A program made the translations under genes and the position numbers. The notes beneath the pieces were generated by a model. It ran no database searches, had not been told where the DNA came from, and saw only the letters and a list, made by a program, of their open reading frames with translations. Positions 55,565 to 64,000 of a stretch of 64,000 nt of DNA are shown piece after piece; position 1 is the first letter of the stretch; each line of letters opens with the position of its first letter. The DNA comes from Dugong dugon (lineage: Eukaryota; Chordata; Mammalia; Sirenia; Dugongidae). Where the stretch lies: the NCBI GenBank assembly GCA_030035585.1, contig CM057462.1:94137234-94201233 (forward strand), read 5' to 3'.

Positions 55565-56351
55565 TTTTGTGTGTGTGTATACTTCAGTTGAAAGTTTACA
55601 ATTCAAGCTAGTTTCTCATACAAAAGTTTATACACACGTTGTTATGTGACCCTAGTTGCTCTCCCTATACTGTGACAGCACACTCCACCTTTCCACTCCT
55701 GATTTCCCGTGTCCATTCAACCAGCTCCTGACCCTCTCTGCCTTCTCATCTCGCTTCCAGACAGGAGCTGCTCATTTAGTCTCATGCATCATTTTATGTC
55801 CCATAGCCCAGTCTAATCTTTGTCTGAAGAGTTGTCCTCAGGAATGGTTTTAGTTTTGGGCTAACAGAGAGTTCGGGGGCCATGTCTTCTGGGGTCCCTC
55901 CTGTCTCAGTCAAACGATTAAGTCTGGCCTTTTTACTAGAATTTGAGTTCTGCCCCCCACTTTTCTCCTGCTCTATCAGGGACTCTCTGTTGTGTTCCCT
56001 GTCAGGGTGGTTGTTGGTGGTAGCCGAACACCGTCTAGTTCTTCTGGTCTCAGGCTGATGAAGTCTGCGGCCCTTTCTGTCTCTTGGGCTAATATTTTCC
56101 TTGTATCTTTGGTGTTCTTCATTCTCCTTTGCTCCAGGTGGGTTGGGACAAATTGATGCGTCTTAGATGGCTGCTTGCAAGCTTTTAAGACCCCAGACGC
56201 CACTCACCAAAGTGAGATGCAGAACATTTTAATAAACTTTGTTATGCCAGTTGACCTAGATGTCCCCTGAAAGCATGGTCCCCAGACCCCTGTCCCAGTT
56301 ACTCTGTCCCTTGAAGTGTTTGGTTGTTTTCAGGAAACTTCTTAGCTTTCG
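55565..56351 (-). mobile_element. 5'-truncated L1, 3' UTR only, with TSD
   Basis: Antisense L1 3' UTR of the same subfamily as 50535-51225 (shared 'gtgaccctagttgctctccc', 'tgatttcccgtgtccattca', 'ttagatggctgcttgcaagc'), extending about 100 bases further toward ORF2. Flanked by gagaaaccctgatcttt at 55548-55564 and 56352-56368, a perfect 17-base duplication. A (gt)n run sits at the poly(A) end. Confidence 0.95.
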
Positions 56352-57130
56352 GAGAAACCCTGATCTTTAATAAGTTTCTTTCTTTCACCAAATGTTATAA
56401 ATTACTTTTTTTTTTTTTCTGCCCTACTTTCTTCTTTTCTCCTGGGATTCTACTTACTTGATGATATACAACTGGATGTTGTCTCACAGGATACATAGAC
56501 TTTATTTTTTCAATTTTCTTTTCTTCCTGTTCTGATTTAGACTGAAAAATATCTGTTGATTTGTCCTCAAGTTTGCTAATTTTTTCTTTTTCAGTTTGTA
56601 ATATGCTCTTAAGCACGTTCAGTAAAATTTTCATTTCAGATATTGTACTTTTCAATTCTAAAATTCTTGTTAAAAAATATTCTTCATTCTTTACTCTTTA
56701 AACTACCTTTTCTTTTAAATCTTTGAACATATTTATGAGAGCTGCTTTAAAATTCTTATCTGTTAATTCTAATATATGGGGCCTCAAGATCTATTTCTAT
56801 AGATTGCTTTTTCAATTTTCCTGTTTCTTTACATGTCTAGTGTTTTTTTTTTTTTTTTATTGTATGCTGGACATTTTGTGATACTTTGTAGGAAGTCTGG
56901 ACTATGTCATTCCCTTTAAAACATGTTGAATTTTATTCTGGAAGGCAGTTAAATTATTGGCATATTCTTCTGGTTCCGTCAGGCTTGGTTTTATTCTCTG
57001 CTAAAATTGAGCCATTTTTGTTTTAAGCTTAGTCTTAGGTGGTGGCCCCTACTCTAGAATCTGGTCCTTATTCCTAGGAGGGATGTGGCCTTTCTGGTAT
57101 AGAAATCCTGAATGTTCAACTGAATGTTTT

Positions 57131-58033
57131 AGGTACACAGCAAGGTCTTTCTATGCTGGCTAGGCCAGAACTCCAGCATCACCCAGCACTGCATAACCTC
57201 TGGTATCTCAGTTCAGTTCTCAGCTCTGCAACAGGTAATCTCTGCTAGGCCTGGTAAAGTCTCACTCTGTGTATTGACAGCTCAGCCCTCTGCCAGGGAC
57301 TCACTGTGATTCTCATGCAGAATTATGCCCCCTTTCCTCCTTCTGTGCTTTGTAGCTCTCTATTTTATTTTACATTGCCCACATATTCCAGATTCTTAGC
57401 AGCTTTTGTAACTTTGATCCCTGTCTCCTCAATTCAGCAAGACCACCACTCTGCCTGGACTTTAACTTCTTTGTGGTAGCAGGAAAGTTCCTTCTGACAG
57501 AAAGCAACTGTGGCACTTACCTTGAGTGTTTCCCTTCTTTCAGAGATTACAGTTCTTCTTGACCTATTGTTCAGTGCCTGAAAACAGATACTTCATATAT
57601 CTTGTTCAGTTTATTGCAAGCGGGCAAGTCCAGTACTATGTACTCTGTCATAGCCATAAATGGAGATCAGGAATATGCATTTTAAATAAGCACCTCACTC
57701 AGATGATTCTTAAGCTGATGATTAGTGGATTACATTTGAAAAATATTGATATAAACCATTCAACAGCCCTTACTTTATGAAGATTGTCAGAAGGGGTCTG
57801 ACTCTTCAGGAAGTCTAGGCATTTTAGAGTTAGTGAAAGATAAAGAACTCCGTTCTGAAATATTCCTAGTCTGAGAGTCCTTTGGCTGTGGTGCCTGTGT
57901 ATGTGTGTATTTGCCACAGTGCTGAGTTGCACCCTGTGTTTTCACCATCTTTGTGTACAGACAGAAAGCACAAAATTATTCTCCACAACAAAATTGTTGA
58001 TCAAATACACTGTGAGAGTTAATCATATATATG
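57131..58033 (+). other. Intron, no gene seen
   Basis: Continues possibly as old LINE 5' sequence to about 57500; 57500-58033 looks unique. No exon supported. Confidence 0.4.
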
Positions 58034-58228
58034 GTATATGCTGTCGAGTCGATTCCGACTCATAGCGAGCATGTAGGACAGAGTAGACCTGCCTCATAGA
58101 GTTTCTAACGCTGTAATCTTATGGAAGCAGGTTGCCACATCTTTCTCCTGCAGAACAGCTTGTGGGTTTGAACTGTGACCTTTCAGTTAGCAGCCAAGCG
58201 CTTTACCACTGTGCTACCAGGGCTCCTT
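58034..58228 (-). mobile_element. AfroSINE, long form
   Basis: Minus orientation: 'gctgtcgagtcgattccgac', 'cgctgtaatcttatggaagc', 'gacctttcagttagcagcca', head 'gctaccagggctcctt'. Confidence 0.93.
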
Positions 58229-59924
58229 CGTATGATACATAGGTATACATACATACAGACATATGTGCACACATATCAAAACTTATCAAATGTTTACATT
58301 TTAAATATTTGCAGTTTATTGTATGTCAGTTATACCACAATAAAGCTGATTCTTAAAAAAATTGTTAATCAGAGCAATGATTTGGGGCAAGTCATTTCTG
58401 CTTGCTGGATTTTATTTTCCTGGTGTGTCCGCTTGAGACCTGAGAATATGTTTCTAATATCCCATTTAGTTTTAAAGTGTTATGAGCCTGGGCTGTTACC
58501 TCTCTTGGTCCGGGGTGGACATCCACCTCTGTGGCTGTGTGTACTGGGTGCGTGTGGTGAAATGAGCAGGGTATGGGTCTTGGCATCTGACAGACATTTG
58601 TATTTCCTGGCTATTTAACCTTGGGTGAGTGAATTTGCCTCTCTGAGACACCATTTCCTTATCTGAAAAATAAAAGCAAAAATATATTTCAGGTTGATTG
58701 TGGGAGATAACTTACATCCCTAGCATAGTGCCTAGCATATAGTAAGGCTACTTTGGTGTGTGTGTAGCATATGTGTGTGTTGTACGTAGCACAGAGTATA
58801 TACACATCTATGCCAATCTTGTAAACAACAAACAGCATCCATCCAGGACAGACGCTGTTCCTCTGGGGGGTGGGAATTGGATCTTTCTATCAAAAGTTAG
58901 CTTGCAGTGGCAGCTCCAGAGTTTCTGTCTCAGAGTTGCTAAGAGAAGGCATCCTTGTTGGAAAGAGAGGAGGTTGGTAACTCCAATTAGAGCTGTGTTT
59001 GCATAACAAGCACGTTGTTTTTCTAAGATTGTATGCGAATATGGGAGTTATTTGGGAGGATTGATGGAGCTCACTCAGTCACCCTTTGGGGTCTCTGTTG
59101 TCTTTCTTCTTCCCTCTCCTCTCTGAATAGAATAAAATGTTGTAAAGAGGTTTTCACCTTATTTTTTCCTTGCAGGGCTCTTTAAGCAGGTCACCAGTCC
59201 TCTGCTATCTCCGTCCTCCATCATGGACAGGGTCAGATAACAATGAAGACATTTTCTTTGTTCCAGGCAACAGGGCTGGTAATTAAGAGGGAAATGTCTC
59301 AGTGCTCTTGATGCAATTTAAATCTGATCTTTTGGTTAGAGAAGGGAGAAAAAAAAATCTGATGGTCCTTCACTTCCTGGGGTTGAGAAGCCATATGGCA
59401 GGCAGGCAGAACCCTTTCTGTTTCTTCAGATTTCCATTGGGGGTTCTGACCTGGTTAAATAGATTTGATCATTATTATTTAATAATGCTGAACCTCTTTA
59501 TTTGTCCCAGGTGTTAGAGAGTAGAGATCTTTTGTAGATCTGTTTCCCTGGCTCACTATAAGTACTCAGTATATTTTTTGAATTAAATAATATCCATGTC
59601 ATAATTTTATATGGGAGTTTATTGGGTAGAATTTAGATTGGCAACTGTAGCCTGATTCCAGTGATTCACAAAGGAACAAAATGTGTTATGTCCATTTAGC
59701 CGGAATTTCCCTTGTACCAGCAGCCTGTTAACAGCCATTGTGCATTGTGTTTATTATACAGAGTCAGCTTTGGTCTCAGTGTGGTTTTCACATTGATGGC
59801 ATTTCTCATTGTTTTTACTCTTACTCTTATTCTTTTTTATATCTTTGATCCTTTTGGAAAAGAAGAACTAGTATTTATTACTTAATTAGTTTGTCTGATC
59901 TGGGCAACATTTCCTTCTGATACA
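58229..59924 (+). other. Intron with a MIR and a repeat-free stretch
   Basis: 58565-58750 is a MIR ('tttccttatctgaaaaataa', 'catagtgcctagcatatagt'). Short tgtgtg runs occur at 58755-58785. 59590-59870 is repeat-free and reads like conserved non-coding DNA ('acagccattgtgcattgtgt'), but this is only an impression. Confidence 0.45.
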
Positions 59925-59972
59925 CAAGGTCACCCTGAATAGGAGCCCACTTGACCGCAACTAACAACAACA
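59925..59972 (+). mobile_element. SINE/RTE tail fragment
   Basis: Only the shared tail: 'ggtcaccctgaataggagcc', 'gaccgcaactaacaacaaca'. Confidence 0.7.
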
Positions 59973-60277
59973 ATCTGTCCAAAGATAAAACTTTCTCCCT
60001 GGTCTTCTCATCAAGTATTAGTTTTCTGTACAATAAAGCTCTTGTTGAGTTTCGTGAAATCCCCAACTCTCATACTAAAGCAAGCATGCTCAGGGGGTGC
60101 TGGAAGATACAGTGCAGCAACTGAATTTTTGAGAAGAGCAATGAGACAATGAAAGCATCTGGTCAGATTTGCTGTCTACAGTCAGGTAAAGACCAGGTCT
60201 CTGCCAAGGTTCATCTGTTTGGTTTTCCTTGCCATCCTGGCATCTTTCCTCTAATGCTTGCATTTGACAGCAGCCCA

Positions 60278-60600
60278 GTTTCACATTTATTGAGTGCTTA
60301 CCTTGTACTAGGCTACCAGGGCTGGCTTACCCAGTACGTAAGGTCGGCACAGGCCCACTTGTGCTTTCCCACCAATCTGCAGTGCACAATTTCACCTGTC
60401 CTCCACCACGTCAAAGATGTGGAGAAACCCATGTAAAGTTGCTCGCCGCAGATTAGCAAGTAAATACAATAAGGCCGTGCATACCTTGCTCAGTGCAAGC
60501 CGGTGCGTACTGTGCTTACTGGTTAATCCGCCCCTGCCAGGTACTGTGCTAAGACTTTAGGGAGGTGTGAAGAAGCAAGAAACATGGTCCCTGTTTTGAA
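60278..60600 (+). repeat. MIR SINE split by a hAT-like insert
   Basis: Left part 'cacatttattgagtgcttac' to 60316; right part from 60537 'ccaggtactgtgctaagac'. In an undisturbed MIR these blocks are adjacent. Confidence 0.8.
60317..60536. mobile_element. hAT-like non-autonomous insert
   Basis: 220 bases with terminal inverted repeats: left 'cagggctggcttacccagta', right end inverted 'caggggcggattaaccagta', 16 of 20 positions identical. The flanking taggctac (60309-60316) and ccaggtac (60537-60544) both fall on the MIR 'ccaggcac' site, consistent with a decayed 8-base duplication. No transposase sequence. The CAGGG ends and 8-base site point to the hAT superfamily. Confidence 0.75.
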
Positions 60601-61224
60601 GACCCAGAGTTTTGGGGGTTGAGGGGGCAGAACCTTTCACAAATAATTTTAATACAAGTCAGACAGCTCTGGGTCTTAGGGTGGAGGTACACAGTGAGAT
60701 GGGAGAATGGGAGCATGAGAGACAAAGTCCCTCATGAAGGAAAGGCATGATAGGGAGGCATGTAAGAGCCGAGGCTTTGGATCCAGCCAAACCTAGGTTC
60801 ACATCTCCATTCTGCCATGACTGACTGTTTCTTTACTTCACCAGGCCTGTTTCCTCTGTGTGGTTCTCACCTGCCACTGTGCCTATTATGAGGGTTCAAT
60901 TTAGCCTTCTGTGGAAACAGTTTTGCAGAGTGCCTAGCACAGGGCATGCGTTTAATAGTTGGCCTTTTCACAACAATGATAATGTCAAAGCAGTTTACAA
61001 CTGGAGGGACCTTAGAGAATCATCTGATTCATTCCTCTTCTTTTTACATTCTTTGAGACCCTGAGTTTGTGATTCTTGCAAGGCCACACAACTAGGGAAA
61101 AAGCAGGGCTTCTGACTCATAACCTGGTGCTCCTCCAATCAAAGTCCTAAAAAGTAGGTACAGAAATACAGTACATACTAATTTTATGGTATTAGGAGTG
61201 ATAATAAAATATTTAATAACTGCT
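60601..61224 (+). other. Intron with MIR-type remnants
   Basis: 60765-60955 ('cctaggttcacatctccatt', 'gtgcctagcacagggcatgc') is a MIR. 60985-61110 ('aactggagggaccttagaga', 'caaggccacacaactaggg') is another old SINE/LINE remnant. Confidence 0.6.
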
Positions 61225-61388
61225 ACAGCCCTGGTGGTGTGGTGGTTGTTAAGAGCTCGGCTGCTAACCAAAAGACTGGCAGTTTGAATCCACCAGCTGC
61301 TCCTTGGAAACCCTATGGGGCAATTCTGCTCTGTCCTATAGGGTTGCTATGAGTCAGAATCGACTCGATTGCGATGGGTTTGGTTTTT
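61225..61388 (+). mobile_element. AfroSINE, short form
   Basis: 'cagccctggtggtgtggtgg', 'ctggcagtttgaatccacca', tail 'gtcagaatcgactcgattgc' then 'ggtttggtttttttttttt'. Duplicated 'ggttgtt' in the head region. Confidence 0.93.
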
Positions 61389-61424
61389 TTTTTTTCTTTT
61401 TTCTTTTTGGTTATTCTAATAGAA

Positions 61425-61640
61425 AGGGCCCTGCATGGTGCATGTGGTTTGTGATTGGCTGCTAACCTAAAGATTAGCATTTCAAACGTTTTCACTGGTT
61501 CTGCAGAAGAAAGGCCTGGCAAACTGCTTTCGTAAAAATGACAGCCAAGAAAACCCTGTGGTACAGTTCTACTCTGTGACACGTAGATAGGGTTGCCATG
61601 AGTCAGAATCGACTTGATGGCAACGTGTTTGGTTTTTCTG
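61425..61640 (+). mobile_element. AfroSINE, long form
   Basis: 'gggccctgcatggtgcatgt', 'gcagaagaaaggcctggcaa', 'aagaaaaccctgtggtacag', tail 'gtcagaatcgacttgatggc'. Second of three plus-strand copies in about 660 bases. Confidence 0.9.
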
Positions 61641-61716
61641 TTTTATGATAATAAAAATTAATTTAGGAATCAATGTGTAAATTAAATAATTAAAATATAG
61701 CGCTCTTTTATTCTCT

Positions 61717-61882
61717 AGGAGCCCTGGTGGTGCAGTGGTTAAGGGCTGTTGCTTCTAACCAGAAGGCCAACAGTTTGAATCCACCGGCCACTTCTTGGAA
61801 ACCCTGTGAGACAGTTCTACTCTGTCTTATAGGGTCACTATGAATTGAAGTTGACTTGATAGCAACAGGTTTGGTTCTTTGG
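61717..61882 (+). mobile_element. AfroSINE, short form
   Basis: 'aggagccctggtggtgcagt', 'gccaacagtttgaatccacc', 'agttctactctgtcttatag', tail 'gttgacttgatagcaacagg' then 'tttggttctttggttttt'. Confidence 0.93.
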
Positions 61883-61904
61883 TTTTTATTTCCTAAACAA
61901 ATGA

Positions 61905-62480
61905 ATCATGTACATATATTATAACTGTTTATTAGGTGATGCAACTTATAGCACAAATTATCATTCTAATTCCAGTTTTTTAAATTCATTTTTGGACTTT
62001 CTCTAGTGTTTTTGTCACAGCTAGATGTCTCATGTTCTTGTCACTAGCTAAATGATCCCCATTTCTGAGCCATGGTTTGATGTAGGGAATGACATCAGAT
62101 CCTTCCAGGAATGTCCCATTAAATTGATTGTTGTAAGGGCCCTGGCACCTTATTCCATCCTGAGGGTGGCTGGACATGCTGCTAACATGGATGCCCTTGA
62201 ACGCCAGTATTTCCTGCATGGCCTGGACCCAGAAAGCCTGAACCATTGGCGCCACCGGCTCTGTGGCCTGCCTCTGCCATTGCTGAGCCCCTCTGGAGCT
62301 GCTGGTGGATGCTGCACACGCCCACACTTCTGTCTTCTGCTCTGTTCAGCAGCTGCCAGAGCTGTGCATGTCCAGGGATGCTGCTGTGCAATATCAAGTG
62401 ACTTGTAGTTTTAATGGCTGATGCTACTTGCCAAGCAGTACAGAAGCATTTCAGTTTATTTCAAAAAATGGTACCACTGA
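61905..62480 (-). pseudogene. Possible retrocopy of unknown origin
   Basis: Repeat-free block with higher GC than its surroundings, coding-like texture in more than one frame, and an AATAAA on the minus strand (about 61935). Minus-strand frames include a stretch ending DVIPYIKPWLRNGDH and TKTLEKVQK, and another containing SIHQQLQRGSAMAEAGHRAG. Frames would need at least one shift to be joined. I could not identify a parent protein. It may equally be non-coding. Confidence 0.3.
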
Positions 62481-62521
62481 ATCTGTATGAACCTGAATAT
62501 TATTAATCTTGCAGATAGCAC

Positions 62522-62738
62522 CTGTTGTTGTTATTAGGTGCTGTCCACTTGCTTCTGACCCATAACGACCCCATGTACAATGGAACAAAACACTGCCTGG
62601 TCCTGCGCCATCCTCACAATCGTTGTGCTTGAGCCCATTGTTGTAGCCACTGTGTCAGTCTGTCTCGTTGAGGGTCTTCCTCTTTTTCGCTGACCCTCTA
62701 CTTTATCAAGCATGATGTCCTTCTCCAGGGACTGGTGA
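62522..62738 (-). mobile_element. RTE LINE 3' end with TSD
   Basis: Minus-strand RTE, 217 bases: 3' end 'ctgttgttgttattaggtgc', C-terminal coding part on the minus strand (SLEKDIMLDKVEGQ, RKRGRPSTR). Flanked by cagatagcac at 62512-62521 and 62739-62748, a 10-base duplication. The element ends in a GTT-type repeat, not poly(A), as expected for the RTE clade. Confidence 0.93.
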
Positions 62739-62983
62739 CAGATAGCACATAATTGGTCATAATTGTTCCCCACACCATGTACCACATCACTTTGAGATGG
62801 TAGAGATGGTAAGATGGGAAGGGGAAACCCCAGAGCTATAAAGAGGTTCACCCTCGTTAAACATTTGTGATTATGAGTGAAGAGTTTATAAGCACTGCCA
62901 CTTGAAGCTTCAGGAGGAGTCTACCCATGTTCCACACATCCCCAGTCTGTTCTGGTTTCGTCAACCCTACAGCTGAATGGCGT

Positions 62984-63020
<37 letters not shown>

Positions 63021-63084
63021 AGGCCGCCTAACTTTGCTGAAGGCAGTGTTTTTCATGGTTTATCCATTCCATCCCCCACAGCCA
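62739..63084 (+). other. Intron, includes a T28 run
   Basis: A pure poly(T) run at about 62989-63016 (28 T) with no recognised element attached. Otherwise unique. Confidence 0.6.
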
Positions 63085-63320
63085 CATGGTAGCTATTGCT
63101 TATGAAGTACTTACAACACACCAGGCACTAAGGGATTTCTAGAACTTTATCTTACATAATCTTCACCAGGATCCTGTGTGATACTCTGTTAATATCTCCA
63201 TTTTGCAGATAAGGAATTCAAGACTTTAATCAGTTACTTAACTTCTCTAGACTGTACATCCAGCTAGTAGCAGAAGTGGGATCCAAACCAGTTGGATCAA
63301 AGCCCGTATTTTAACTGTGG
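63085..63320 (+). repeat. MIR SINE
   Basis: 'gtacttacaacacaccaggc', 'tctccattttgcagataagg', 'cagttacttaacttctctag', 'gctagtagcagaagtgggat'. Confidence 0.85.
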
Positions 63321-64000
63321 GGGCTTGATTCCATGTCAAATCTGTTGTCACACAGTGGGAGTGGTTGATTTATTTGGTTAATTTAATTTTTCTGTGAAAT
63401 TTTTATTTCTGCTTGGTGTCCTGGTCATTCTGTGGTAGGCACTCCAGGGACTCATTTACCATGAGAGCTGAATTTCTAAGAATTAAAATAAACACCCTTG
63501 ATCATTCTAGAAGACCTCAGTACTTAAAAATCACCTTGACATACCGAGTCTCTCTTGATCCTGTTAACACCCAGAGGCATGTAGGGAAGTTTTTGTTCTC
63601 AATTCATTCCAATTTTGGGGGTGGGGGTGAAGGTGTAGGGGAGTTAAATGGCTTGTCCAAGGTCACATGTCTTTTAAATGGAAAATCCAAGTCTCAAATC
63701 TAGGATCTCTTCCCTCAAAGCCCATCTTCCTTCCTCTCAGCTTCTCTGGAGTAGGATGAATGGGGAATAATGATTTAATTAGTATTTGATTCTGGAAGCC
63801 AAAGCAGTTGAGTTTTTCCATGATTTAGCTAGATATATCCCCATGTGATACATGTCTCTAATTGTTGGGAAGCCAAGAGCTGAATAATTTGTTATAAAGA
63901 TGTTGAAGCTTTCTATGGTGATGACACTAGTTCCTTTCCCCAACCCAAGTGTTTTGGAGAAGGAATAGCATTTTCCTAGGACAAGCACTGATGGTGTATC
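63321..64000 (+). other. Intron to window end, no exon seen
   Basis: A MIR-like trace at 63640-63710 ('tggcttgtccaaggtcacat'). The rest is unique. No second coding exon of the gene starting at 14295 is visible. Confidence 0.45.

Larger units (their letters stand above)
53880..57130 (-). mobile_element. Ancient L1 (L1M/HAL1-like), with nested insertions
   Basis: Antisense old LINE-1. Minus-strand translation near 54500-54400 gives the start of ORF2 (STVSIITLNVNALNTPIKRQ, KLSDWIKKK). 56655-56395 gives a coiled-coil ORF1-like piece (KSILQTEKEKISKLEDKSTD). Further blocks at 54950-55300 and 56700-57050 match the old L1/HAL1 order. It is broken by a hAT element (55328-55558) and a younger L1 (55565-56351). 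All frames are decayed. Confidence 0.8.

Overview
This is vertebrate nuclear DNA from an afrotherian mammal, most likely an elephant or another paenungulate. The evidence is the repeat content. About thirty short retroposons of the AfroSINE type carry tRNA-like heads and all end in the same short tail. That tail is also the 3' end of the RTE-clade LINE fragments in the window. There are also LINE-1 3' ends of at least two related subfamilies, MaLR-type LTRs, and an older background of MIR, L2, old L1 and hAT remnants. Nothing bacterial, plasmid or phage-like is present.

Only one feature looks like a functional gene. A CpG island at about 13.72-14.70 kb contains the first coding exon of a plus-strand gene (14295-14505). 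It encodes 70 residues with a run of nine alanines and ends in phase 1 at a CAG|GTAGCG donor. I did not recognise the gene with certainty, so no symbol is given. No later exon was found, so the remaining ~49.5 kb is best read as its first intron. The first ~13.7 kb is upstream intergenic DNA.

Layout: 1-13.7 kb holds SINEs, two MaLR LTRs, L1 3' ends, and a minus-strand processed pseudogene resembling the last exons of NCAPG (condensin subunit G) at 8.1-8.5 kb. 13.7-14.7 kb is the promoter, CpG island and exon 1. 14.7-23.5 kb is repeat-poor early intron with scattered insertions. 23.5-28.0 kb is a repeat cluster: a tRNA-Gly-headed SINE, an RTE LINE with an inverted 5' part, a 2.2-kb L1 3' end, and an inverted SINE pair. 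28-50 kb mixes unique sequence with old repeats. 50.0-50.5 kb is a repeat-free, ATTA-rich stretch that may be a conserved non-coding element. 50.5-57.1 kb holds two 5'-truncated L1 insertions with clear target-site duplications; one sits at the edge of a hAT element that itself lies in an ancient L1. 57-64 kb holds more SINEs, a hAT-like insert inside a MIR, a cleanly bounded RTE insertion, and a possible retrocopy of unknown origin.

Most open reading frames here are chance or repeat-derived. Repeat boundaries were read by eye against copies within the window and remembered family features, so they are approximate, usually within 5-20 bases. Target-site duplications were read base by base. 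Family names for old repeats are assignments by resemblance. I found no sign of an undescribed functional system. The notable content is insertion history (twin priming, nested insertions, SINE-LINE tail sharing) and the unidentified first exon.
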